Shown here in pieces: positions 52,622 through 60,932 of a stretch of DNA of 64,000 bases. Below the pieces are notes generated by a model that was not told the origin of the DNA, did not search any database, and was given only the letters and a program-made list of their open reading frames with translations. Origin of the DNA: JAMXLO01 sp963850535 (GTDB lineage Bacteria; Pseudomonadota; Alphaproteobacteria; Acetobacterales; Acetobacteraceae); contig CAWKMC010000046.1 in the NCBI GenBank assembly GCA_963850535.1, forward strand, positions 34,592 to 98,591, in the 5' to 3' direction. The translations under genes were made by a program, and so were the position numbers. Position 1 is the first letter of the stretch. Each line of letters starts with the position of its first letter.

Positions 52622-53374
52622 TCAGTCGGCTGTCCAGCCACCATCGATCAACAAACTCTGGCCGGTCATATAGGCCGAAGCGTCCGATGCGAGAAAGACC
52701 GCAGCACCCATCATGTCGGCGGCAGTCGCAAAGCGGCCCATTGGCGTGTGGTCCAACAGTCGCCTGCCGTGCACGTCATGTTCGAGCAGGCCATGCGTTA
52801 GGTCGGTATCGACCCAACCAGGCGCCAGTGTGTTCACACGCACGCCACGTTTGGCCCAATCCAATGCAAGTGCACGCGTCAGCATCTCTACGCCACCTTT
52901 GGATGCGCAATATGGCACCGAGCGAAGTAGCCCAACGTGGCCCGCTACCGAACTGATGTTTATGATCGAGCCCCTGCCCTGCTCCACCATGACGCCACCG
53001 ATGTGCTTACAGCAGAGGAAGGTGCCGGTGAGATTGATGTCGATAATGCTCTGCCAGTCCTGCAGACTGGTCCTATCGATGCCGCGAAAAACCGGATTGA
53101 TGCCTGCGTTGTTGACGAGCACATCGATCCTGCCATGCCGAATGAGGACCGCGTCGCGCAGCGCCAGGACCTCAGGCTCGCGCGAGACATCCGCCACCTG
53201 CACGCTCGCCGCCTGACCAATCGAAGCCGCAGCCGCGGCAAGCGTCGCTTCTGTGCGACCGGCTAGCACCAATGTTGCACCGTGGCGCGCGAGACCTGCG
53301 GCCATGGCAAGGCCTATGCCCCGGCCACCACCCGTCACGATGGCGACCTTGCCAGTCAAGTCGAACTCACTCAC
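52622..53374 (-). CDS. SDR family oxidoreductase
   Basis: A 250-residue classical SDR: TGGGRGIG, NNAGINPVF, catalytic NISSVAG, YCASK and C-terminal MTGQSLLIDGGW. It overlaps the acyl-CoA dehydrogenase stop by 4 bp and is the last gene of a kinase-like/ACAD/SDR operon. Probably oxidises a hydroxyacyl intermediate (inference from context). Confidence 0.88.
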   Translation of the reverse strand: MSEFDLTGKVAIVTGGGRGIGLAMAAGLARHGATLVLAGRTEATLAAAAASIGQAASVQVADVSREPEVLALRDAVLIRHGRIDVLVNNAGINPVFRGIDRTSLQDWQSIIDINLTGTFLCCKHIGGVMVEQGRGSIINISSVAGHVGLLRSVPYCASKGGVEMLTRALALDWAKRGVRVNTLAPGWVDTDLTHGLLEHDVHGRRLLDHTPMGRFATAADMMGAAVFLASDASAYMTGQSLLIDGGWTAD

Positions 53375-54540
53375 CAGTTCGGTCCTTGCCGCGCGATGCG
53401 CTGGGCCAACGACCAGCGGTGCACCTCAGATGGCCCGTCGTAGATGCGGAACGCGCGCACCTCGCGAAAAATTCGTTCGACCAGCGTCTCGCCCGTGACC
53501 CCCTGCCCGCCGAGCACCTGAACGCAGCGGTCAACCACGCGCCAGATCGCCTCGGAGCAGAACACCTTCGCCATCGACAACTCGGTGGTGCCGCGCGCTC
53601 CTTGATCAAGCACCCAGGCAGTGTGCCAGATCGACAGTCGGCTCATGCGGATGTCGATCTCGTTGTCCGCCAGCATGAAGCCAACGCCTTCGTGGTTCAC
53701 CAGCCTGGCGCCGAACACCTCGCGCTGCTGCGCGTATCCGGCGGCGATGTCGTGCGCGCGCCGCGCCGCGCCGAGCCAGCGCATGCAATGGGTCAGCCGC
53801 GCTGGTGCCAGCCGCACCTGGGCGTAGCGGAAGCCCTTGCCCGGCTCGCCCAGAATGTCGCTCGCCGGCACGCGAAGGCCGTTGAACCGTACGACGGCAT
53901 GCCCGCCGGCGAACGCTTGATCCATGCTGTGCATGGTGCGAACGATCTCGATGCCGGGCTGATCCATATCGGCGAGGAACATTGTCGCAACACCGTCCTC
54001 GTCCTTTGCCATGATAATGGCAAAGCCGGCGCCATCGGCTCCGGTGATGAACCATTTTGTGCCGTTGATGATCCAGTGGTTGCCGTCCTTCACCGCTGTG
54101 GTGTTCAGCGCCGCTGGATCGGAGCCCGCGCCGGGCGCCGGCTCGGTCATGCAGAAGCAGGACCGGATGGCGCCGCTTGCCAGCGGATGTAGCCAGCGTT
54201 CCTTCTGCTCCGGTGTGGCGACCTGTTCCAACAGGTGGATGTTGCCCTCGTCTGGCGCAAAGATGTGCATCGCGACTGGGCCCAGGAGCGAATAACCGGC
54301 CTCCTCGAACACCACCGCCTTGCCGACGTTGTTCAGCCCTAGGCCGCCGAATTCCGGCGAAGCATGGGGGGCAATCAGCCCGGCCTCGCGCCCAAGCGCC
54401 ACAAGCTCGCGACGGAAATCTTCTGTTGGCCCGTGCGCCGTCTGCCGCGGATCACTCTCCAGCGGCATGATCCGCTCGCGAATGAAGCGGCGTGTCCGCT
54501 GCTGCAGTTCCTGCAGCTCCGACGAGAGCGAAAAGTCCAT
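53371..54540 (-). CDS. Acyl-CoA dehydrogenase family protein
   Basis: A 389-residue acyl-CoA dehydrogenase. The N-terminal helical domain, CFCMTEPAPGAGSDPAALNT (first family signature), WIINGTKWFITGADGA, and the C-terminal QVLGGQGVTGETLVERIFRE (second signature, FAD/adenine contact) are present. ATG overlaps the upstream phosphotransferase stop by 1 bp. The pairing with a phosphotransferase-fold protein resembles ACAD10/11 and the levulinate pathway LvaA/LvaC. Confidence 0.9.
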   Translation of the reverse strand: MDFSLSSELQELQQRTRRFIRERIMPLESDPRQTAHGPTEDFRRELVALGREAGLIAPHASPEFGGLGLNNVGKAVVFEEAGYSLLGPVAMHIFAPDEGNIHLLEQVATPEQKERWLHPLASGAIRSCFCMTEPAPGAGSDPAALNTTAVKDGNHWIINGTKWFITGADGAGFAIIMAKDEDGVATMFLADMDQPGIEIVRTMHSMDQAFAGGHAVVRFNGLRVPASDILGEPGKGFRYAQVRLAPARLTHCMRWLGAARRAHDIAAGYAQQREVFGARLVNHEGVGFMLADNEIDIRMSRLSIWHTAWVLDQGARGTTELSMAKVFCSEAIWRVVDRCVQVLGGQGVTGETLVERIFREVRAFRIYDGPSEVHRWSLAQRIARQGPNW

Positions 54541-55665
54541 CAGAATGCCCGCCCCTGGGCGATCTCGTGGGCGAACTCCACGATCCCGGTGCCGATCGCC
54601 GTTAGGCCGGCATAACGTGCCTCGGTCGTGGCGCCGCTGCGCCAGCGGTAGCCGAGCTGGAGAAAGATCACCCCGAGCTTGTACATCGCCAGCACCCGAT
54701 GGAACAGGAAGTCGGACATATCCCGCCCGGTCAGCGCGGCGTAGCTTGCCACGGCCTGTTCGCGTGGCCAGAAGCCACCTTCGTCCGCCGGCATTTGCGC
54801 CATATCATGTAGGGCGGGGGGATCGTCCTCATGCACCCAATAGCTCAGCAGTGTGGCGAAATCGAACAGCAAATCACCCCGTGTGCCCTGGTCCCAGTCA
54901 ACCACCGCGACGGGCGACAGGTCCCGCGGGTTCAGGATGATGTTGTTCAGCTTGAAGTCGTTGTGCAGCAGAGCAGGTGTTCCGTCCGGCACCTGGTGCG
55001 CCTCCAACCAGGCGCCCAATTCCCTGTGCAGCCTCTCGGTCCCCTCCTCCATCGCCGCCGCCCCGCGCTTGCGCCAGCCGCTGACTGCGCGGCCCAAGAA
55101 CCCGGCTGGGCGTCCCAGATCGTCCAGCCCGACCGAACTTGTGTCGACCGCATGGATAGCCGCCATGGTCTCCAGCAGGATCTGCGAAAGCCGTGCGCCC
55201 GACCTCCGGGCGCCCCGCAAGCTCGGGAGGAATGTGTTCTCGTATGACGAGGCCGGGACGGTACTCGATGATCTGGAACTGCGACCCGACGTCGCCGGGA
55301 TCGGAACACAGGAACAGCCCACGCGGGACGAATGGCAGCGCATCGGGCAGGCGGCTCAGAATGCGGAACTCCCGGGCCATGTCGTAGGCGCCGGCCGGCA
55401 ACTCGCCGAGTGGTGGCCGGCGTAACACGGCCGGACGTCCATCGAGATGGATCAGATAGTTCAGATTGGCGAGACCACCGGCGAACTGCCGCGGCGGCGG
55501 ATCACCGTCAAGGCGCCGCCCATTCGCGGCAAGATAGTTGCCGATTGCAACCCAATCGATCGGCACGCTGTGCTCTGCCGAGCGCACATCGGCGGACTCC
55601 ACGCCCGATGTCTCTATCGCGTGAATGGGTTCTTCGATTCCACCCGGCCGAACATTCGGCTCCAC
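54540..55665 (-). pseudogene. Phosphotransferase family protein (APH/choline kinase fold), one frameshift
   Basis: Kinase-like protein of the APH family found with ACAD genes. The N-terminal half has FAGGLANLNYLIHLDGRPAV (nucleotide loop) and FQIIEYRPGLVIREHIPPEL. The C-terminal half has PALLHNDFKLNNIILNP (catalytic HxDxxxxN-like loop) and VAVVDWDQGTRGDLLFDFAT (DFG-like). The two halves are in different frames: one extra base in the CCC run at 55198-55200 separates PEVG from ARLSQILLETM. Corrected length is 374 residues from ATG 55665, or 341 from GTG 55566, the latter closer to the family. By analogy it would phosphorylate a hydroxyacyl-CoA. Confidence 0.82.
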
Positions 55666-55802
55666 GCTGCTTCCCGCAGCAAGCGGTTCGAATCGCCGCC
55701 ACCGGTCGGCGCGGCTTGCCGGGACGCTCTTGTTTCTGTGGATGCCGGAGCGCGTGCCTTGGGCGCCGCTGCCGTACTCTTCGTTGTTTTGCGCAGTGCC
55801 AT
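55614..55802 (-). CDS. Possible small basic protein
   Basis: A 62-residue ORF starting MALRKTTKSTAAAPKARAPA, Lys/Ala-rich, then a more ordinary C-terminus (NRLLREAAWSRMFGRVESK). GGGGAAGG lies 7 bp before the ATG, a better ribosome-binding site than any for the overlapping kinase-like gene. It overlaps the ATG 55665 start of that gene but not its GTG 55566 start. No family recognised. Confidence 0.35.
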   Translation of the reverse strand: MALRKTTKSTAAAPKARAPASTETRASRQAAPTGGGDSNRLLREAAWSRMFGRVESKNPFTR

Positions 55803-55830
55803 TTTTGACCTTCCCCGTATGATGACGACT

Positions 55831-56634
55831 CTACGTTAGCATTGTTGCGCCGCTCGGCCAGTTACCCCATGCCAGGCGGATCCGCAGAAGGGCGGCGCCG
55901 GCGAAGTTCGCGACGCGATCAAGCGCGCTAGCTTCTGCTGCACCGCGCCCGCGCGTTCCCGACGCGGAGACCCGGGCGGGTCGCGGTGATCCCACAGCCT
56001 CATCGATCGCCCGTCGAATGCGGCCTCGCGCCCGATGCAGGAGCACGCGCTGGTTCTCTGCGGTAATGCCAAGCAAAGTGCACGCCTCCTCGGCGTCACA
56101 GCCCTCCAGATCCCGCAGGATGACCACCGCCCGTTGCCCCGCTGGCAGGCGCTCGATCGCAGCCATGACATGGTCGCGCAGCTGGCGGCCTCCCACGATG
56201 CGCTCGGGACTGATCTCATCCCAAAGCCGCGGTGCCTCGATCCAGTGTCCATCCGGCTTGAACTCCGAGCTGTCCACAGCCCGACCGCCCGGGCTCGTTC
56301 CTTCCATGAGCGCCGGCAATCCCACAAGTCGGCCCTCTCGGCTGGCACGCGTGCGGGCTCGGTTCAGCACAATGCTGAAGACCCAGGTGGCCAGGCTTGA
56401 TCGACCTTCGAATGACCCGAGGCCGGAGAAGACGGCCAGCCACGCGTCCTGCACCACCTCCTCGGCCTGTGCGCGGCTGCCAATGATCGACGTGGCCAAC
56501 CCAACAAGGGAGCCGTGCAACTCCCTGACTAGGGTGCGATAGGCAGCATCATCCCCGCGCCGCAAGCGCGCCAGGAAATCCGGATGGCTCAGCTCCGACT
56601 GGCGCACCGGATGAGCCCTCGAACCGCTGCTCAT
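55831..56634 (-). CDS. ECF-type RNA polymerase sigma factor
   Basis: A 267-residue sigma-70 family factor with region 2 (DDAAYRTLVRELHGSLVGLA, AEEVVQDAWLAVFSGLGSFEG, LATWVFSIVLNRARTRAS) and region 4 (RDHVMAAIERLPAGQRAVVI, LLGITAENQRVLLHRARGRI). A ~55-residue tail beyond region 4 is unusual for short ECF factors. ATG 56634 or GTG 56649 may start it. A zinc-finger anti-sigma-like gene lies divergently 87 bp away. Confidence 0.88.
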   Translation of the reverse strand: MSSGSRAHPVRQSELSHPDFLARLRRGDDAAYRTLVRELHGSLVGLATSIIGSRAQAEEVVQDAWLAVFSGLGSFEGRSSLATWVFSIVLNRARTRASREGRLVGLPALMEGTSPGGRAVDSSEFKPDGHWIEAPRLWDEISPERIVGGRQLRDHVMAAIERLPAGQRAVVILRDLEGCDAEEACTLLGITAENQRVLLHRARGRIRRAIDEAVGSPRPARVSASGTRGRGAAEASALDRVANFAGAALLRIRLAWGNWPSGATMLT

Positions 56635-56720
56635 GTTGCGTGAGGCCACACTGGCTCTAAGTAACGCAATGCTGCGAAGCGAGTCTCAAGCTTTTCTGGC
56701 TGTTGGCAAGGGGGACAAGC

Positions 56721-56957
56721 GTGCCGACCTGCCGTGACATGAGCGAACTTGTGACTGATTATCTCGAGCGTGCGGTCTCGATGCGCAAACGCCTTGACAT
56801 GTGGTGGCATCTGGTCCGGTGCGAGGCGTGCCGCCACTATTATGATCAGATGCGCCGGACGATCGGGCTGCTGCGACGGCTCCCGCCGAGCCGGCCGGAC
56901 ACGAGCACCGAGGATGGTGTGGTGGCTACCGCGCAGCGCCGACAGGAGCGTGATTGA
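56721..56957 (+). CDS. Zinc-finger anti-sigma factor-like protein
   Basis: A 78-residue protein starting at GTG 56721 (VPTCRDMSELVTDYLERAVS) after AAGGGGGA. It keeps the anti-sigma zinc-finger pattern: an early Cys-x-D/E-M, then HLVRCEACRHYYDQMRRT with His-x3-Cys-x2-Cys. No transmembrane segment follows, so it would be a cytosolic redox- or zinc-sensing anti-sigma. It is encoded divergently from the ECF sigma gene rather than in the usual operon. Confidence 0.7.
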   Translation: MPTCRDMSELVTDYLERAVSMRKRLDMWWHLVRCEACRHYYDQMRRTIGLLRRLPPSRPDTSTEDGVVATAQRRQERD

Positions 56958-57497
56958 GTCTGCACAGACTACGAGCAGGTGACGCCGCGCTGCTTGGCAT
57001 GACGCATAGAATCCGCGCGCATCGAGTCGCGCCTGGAGGTGAGACGCAACCGCTCGGCTATGCGTGGCGGTAGAATCGTCAGCTTAACGGCATGTTAGAA
57101 GTACACGTGTAGGCTTGAGACACTCGGGGGCAGCTTGCCTGCAGGCCTCGCTGGGTAGGGAGGTTGCGGCGATGGGGCCAAAGTCCGATGACATCACCCC
57201 AGTTTGTGAGCCACCTCGACGGGCGCAGAAGAAAACCGACCGCCCCAACCCCACATACTTCACGGCAAGCTCAAGAAAGAGCTGTAAGCCTCAGATATAC
57301 AACGAAAAAGTTCTGACGACTAGGGGCTTGAAGGTGTCCGGAGAGCCGCTCTGGGATCAGATTGCGGCAGGTTCGCGCTGCGTCTTGTGGGCATCCGATG
57401 CGACGGCACTGCCAAGTGGCTGTGAACTGCCACATTGTCACCACGCTTTATCCCTTGGTCGAATATAGCGGCTAAGCGAGTCGGATAGGAGACCAAA
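56958..57497. other. Intergenic region upstream of prkA
   Basis: About 540 bp. Base composition becomes less GC-rich around 57190-57560. A plus-strand open frame crosses it but without ribosome-binding site or recognisable protein. The promoter of the prkA operon is presumably in the last 100 bp; TTGTCA near 57435 has no clear partner, and a near sigma-54 element (TGGC ... TGC) has wrong spacing. Confidence 0.35.
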
Positions 57498-57659
57498 ATG
57501 GCTGAGCCAAATTCCACCATACGGTCGGTGCAAACTGCACCCGCGAGCGAAAAAACATTCACGCGACACCTGCTCGATACGCTACGCTCGCACCCATCTT
57601 GCATGGATGCGAGAAGGTTTCCCACTTTTCACGGAGCGGCCGATGTATCCGGTCGATGA
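57498..57659 (+). CDS. Possible 53-residue leader peptide ahead of prkA
   Basis: ATG 57498 follows TAGGAGACCAAA, a strong ribosome-binding site. The 53-residue frame (MAEPNSTIRSVQTAPASEKT ... GAADVSGR) ends 17 bp inside prkA, in another frame, so translation could couple to prkA. No similarity recognised; it could be a short regulatory ORF or chance. Confidence 0.35.
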   Translation: MAEPNSTIRSVQTAPASEKTFTRHLLDTLRSHPSCMDARRFPTFHGAADVSGR

Positions 57660-59592
57660 TCTGTTTTCAGCTTACGCGCGAGGCTTCGAGGCTAACCGCG
57701 AAGCGGAGATGACGCTTCCGGAATACCTGGAAGCCTGCCGCGACGATCCGATGCTGTATTCGACCGCGACCGAGCGGCTGCTTGCAGCAATCGGTGAGCC
57801 CGAGATGGTCGATACGTCGAAGGATGCCCGACTCGGCCGCATTTTCATGAACCGCACGATCCGGGTCTATCCGGCATTCTCGCGAATTCTACGGCATGGA
57901 AGAGACGATCGAGCGAATCGTCGGCTTTCTTCGCCACGCCGCGCAAGGCCTCGAGGAGCGCAAGCAGATCATGTATCTGCTTGGCCCCGTCGGCGGCGGC
58001 AAGTCATCCTTGGCCGAGCGGCTCAAAGCTTTGATGGAAGTGCATCCCATCTATGTGCTGAAGGCGGGCGACCAACTCAGCCCAGTATTCGAAAGCCCAC
58101 TCGGGCTGTTCAATCCCGAACGCATGGGCGCCCTGCTGGAGGATCGCTACGGCATTCCGCAGCGCCGGCTGACCGGCCTGATGAGCCCATGGTGCATCAA
58201 GCGCCTCGACGAGTTCGAAGGGGACATCTCGCGCTTCCGGGTTGCCAAAATGCAACCGTCTCGGCTTCGGCAGATCGCGCGTAGCGAAAACCGAACCGGG
58301 CGACGAGAACAACCAGGACATCTCCTCGCTGGTGGGCAAGGTCGATATTCGCAAGCTGGAGTTGCATGCGCAGAACGACCCGGATGCCTACAGCTATTCC
58401 GGTGGTCTGAACCGCGCCAATCAGGGACTGCTCGAGTTTGTCGAGATGTTCAAGGCGCCAATCAAGATGCTGCATCCGTTGCTGACAGCGACTCAGGAAG
58501 GCAACTACATCGGGACCGAGAATATCGGCGCTATCCCGTTCGGTGGCATCATCCTCGCTCACTCAAACGAGGCGGAGTGGCAGACCTTCAAGAACAACCG
58601 CAACAATGAGGCCTTTATTGATCGTATCTATGTAATCAAGGTGCCTTACTGTCTGCGGGTTACCGAGGAGCAGAAGATCTACGACAAGCTGGTGCGCGGA
58701 TCAGAGCTTGCGGAGGCGCCTTGCGCACCCGCCACGCTGGAGATGCTGGCCCGCTTCTCCGTCCTTACGCGGCTGCGCCGTCATGAGAATTCCACGCTGT
58801 TCGCCAAGATGCGGGTCTATGACGGAGAAAGCTTGAAAGAGACTGATCCGCGCGCCCGATCACTGCAGGAGTACAAGGACTCGGCTGGTGTCGAGGAAGG
58901 CATGGATGGTGCGTCCACCCGCTTTGCCTTCAAGGTCCTTGCGGCCACGTTCAACCACGACACGACGGAGATTGCGGCCGATCCGGTGCACCTGATGTAT
59001 GTGCTGGAGCAGTCGATCCGCCGCGAACAACTGCCGACAGAGACCGAGAAGCGCTACCTTGAATTCATCAAAGGAGAGCTGGCGCCACGTTACGCGGAGT
59101 TCATTGGCAATGAGATACAGAAGGCCTATCTCGAATTCGTACCACGACTATGGCCAGAACCTGTTCGACAGGTATGTTGCCTATGCTGATGCTTGGATCG
59201 AGGACATCGACTTCAAGGATCCGGACACCGGGCAGCTCATGAACCGCGAGCTGTTGAACCAGGAGTTGACCAAGGTCGAGAAACCGGCTGGCATCGCCAA
59301 TCCGAAGGACTTCCGGAACGAGGTGGTAAAGTTCAGCCTGCGGGCCCGTGCCAACAACAACGGTAAGAACCCGTCGTGGACCAGCTACGAGAAGATCCGT
59401 GAAGTCATCGAGCGTCGCATGTTCAGCCAGGTGGAGGAGCTTCTGCCGGTGATCAGCTTCGGGTCCAAGAAGGACAGCGATAGCGAGAAGAAGCATGCGG
59501 AGTTTGTAGAACGCATGGTAGCGCGCGCCTACACCGAGCGGCAGGTTCGGCGCCTGGTGGAGTGGTATATGCGCGTCAAGCAGGCCGGGTGA
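57643..59592 (+). pseudogene. prkA: PrkA family serine protein kinase (YeaG), three frameshifts
   Basis: AAA-type serine kinase PrkA/YeaG, acting in starvation and stress adaptation. All segments of the family are present but spread over frames: MYPVDDLFSAYARGFEA to VYPAFSR; then FYGMEETIERIVGFLRHAAQ with Walker A GPVGGGKSS, to RLRQIA; then VAKTEPGDENNQDISSLVGK to IQKAYLE; then SYHDYGQNLFDRYVAYADAW to the stop. Each break is explained by one extra base: an A near 57885, a C near 58280 and a T near 59136. Removing them gives 648 residues (E. coli YeaG 644) with no other defect. Two of the extra bases create GAATTC. yeaH and spoVR follow intact. Confidence 0.93.
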
Positions 59593-59621
59593 TAAAGGAC
59601 CCGCCCGGATAAGGCAATCTC

Positions 59622-60932
59622 ATGCACATCGTTGACCGGCGCCTGAACCCCAGCGGCAAGAACCTCGCCAACCGGCAGAGGTTTATGCGGCGCGCGAAGT
59701 CGCTGATTCGCAAGGCGGTGCACGAAAGCTCCGCCAGCCGCAGCATCAAAGACGCCGATCAGGCAGGCGAGGTCGCATTGCCCGCTCAGGGCGTTCATGA
59801 GCCCTCGTTTCACCGCAGCGTGAGCGGCGGAATGCGCGATCACCTGCTGCCCGGCAACAAGCAGTATGTCGAGGGCGACACGATTCCACGCCCGCAGGGC
59901 GGCGCTGGCGGCGGCGGCTCGGAAGGCAGTCCGGATGGCGAAGGACAGGATGATTTCCGTTTCGCTCTGTCGCGGGACGAATTTGTCGACCTGTTCCTTG
60001 AAGATTTGGAACTTCCGGATCTGGCAAAACGCCGGGTGGTCGATAGTGAGAGCGTGAGCTGGCATCGGGCCGGCTATTCGGTGACGGGTTCACCGGCCAA
60101 TCTCGCGCTGCTTCGAACCGTGCGGAACAGCCTATCGCGTCGCATCGCACTGAAACGACCCAAGGCTGCCGATCTTCAGGTGCTGCGTGACGAGATTGCG
60201 GGATTAAGCCCCGAAGGCGAGGAAGGTGATCGCCGCACCCAGCTGGAGGAGGAGCTTACCCGGAAGCTGCGTAGGATCGGTCTAATTCCCTATATCGATC
60301 CGCTCGACGTCCGGTATCGCAAGTTCGAGCCCCAGCCAAAGCCGGTGGCTCAGGCGGTGATGTTCTGCCTGATGGATGTGTCCGGTTCCATGACCGAACA
60401 CATGAAGGACCTCGCCAAGCGGTTCTATGTGCTCCTGTATATCTTCCTGAAGCGCCGCTACAAGCATGTCGATGTTGTGTTCATCCGGCACACGCATCAG
60501 GCGCAGGAGGTCGACGAGGACACTTTCTTTCACTCCCCGGAGACGGGCGGCACGGTGGTGTCGACCGCTCTTGAGGAGATGCAGCGAGTCATCGTCGAGC
60601 GCTATAGTCCCGACTCTTGGAACATTTACGCTGCCCAGGCTTCTGATGGCGACAACACGGCATCGGACAACGACAAGACGGCAGCCCTGCTGACTGACAC
60701 AATCCTGCCCGTGTGCCAGTACTACGCGTATCTGGAGGTCGGTCGGGATTCCGAGCACTTCCCGCCGGGGTTTATCCGGCGCGATTCCGATCTGTGGCAG
60801 ACGTACAGCGCGATCTGCAAGAGCGGCGCACCACTGGCAATGCGTAAGGTCGGGCATCGACGGGACATCTATCCGGTGTTCCGCGAACTCTTCGCCAAAA
60901 AGACGGCGACGACGGGAGCCGAGACAACATGA
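59622..60932 (+). CDS. yeaH: YeaH/YhbH family protein (DUF444)
   Basis: A 436-residue DUF444 protein (E. coli YeaH 427). N-terminus HIVDRRLNPSGKNLANRQRF, a Gly-rich linker, and a von Willebrand A-type domain with MIDAS-like CLMDVSGSMTEHMKDLAKRF. It works with PrkA in the stress response. Begins 29 bp after prkA and overlaps spoVR by 4 bp. The frame is intact. Confidence 0.92.
   Translation: MHIVDRRLNPSGKNLANRQRFMRRAKSLIRKAVHESSASRSIKDADQAGEVALPAQGVHEPSFHRSVSGGMRDHLLPGNKQYVEGDTIPRPQGGAGGGGSEGSPDGEGQDDFRFALSRDEFVDLFLEDLELPDLAKRRVVDSESVSWHRAGYSVTGSPANLALLRTVRNSLSRRIALKRPKAADLQVLRDEIAGLSPEGEEGDRRTQLEEELTRKLRRIGLIPYIDPLDVRYRKFEPQPKPVAQAVMFCLMDVSGSMTEHMKDLAKRFYVLLYIFLKRRYKHVDVVFIRHTHQAQEVDEDTFFHSPETGGTVVSTALEEMQRVIVERYSPDSWNIYAAQASDGDNTASDNDKTAALLTDTILPVCQYYAYLEVGRDSEHFPPGFIRRDSDLWQTYSAICKSGAPLAMRKVGHRRDIYPVFRELFAKKTATTGAETT

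Noticed and set aside
57410..57440. Sigma-54 promoter for the prkA operon
   Set aside because: A TGGC ... TGC match exists but the GG-GC spacing is 9 instead of 10 bases.
57643..59592. Programmed ribosomal frameshifting in prkA
   Set aside because: Three shifts at unrelated sites without slippery heptamers or pseudoknots; other PrkA proteins I know are encoded in one frame.
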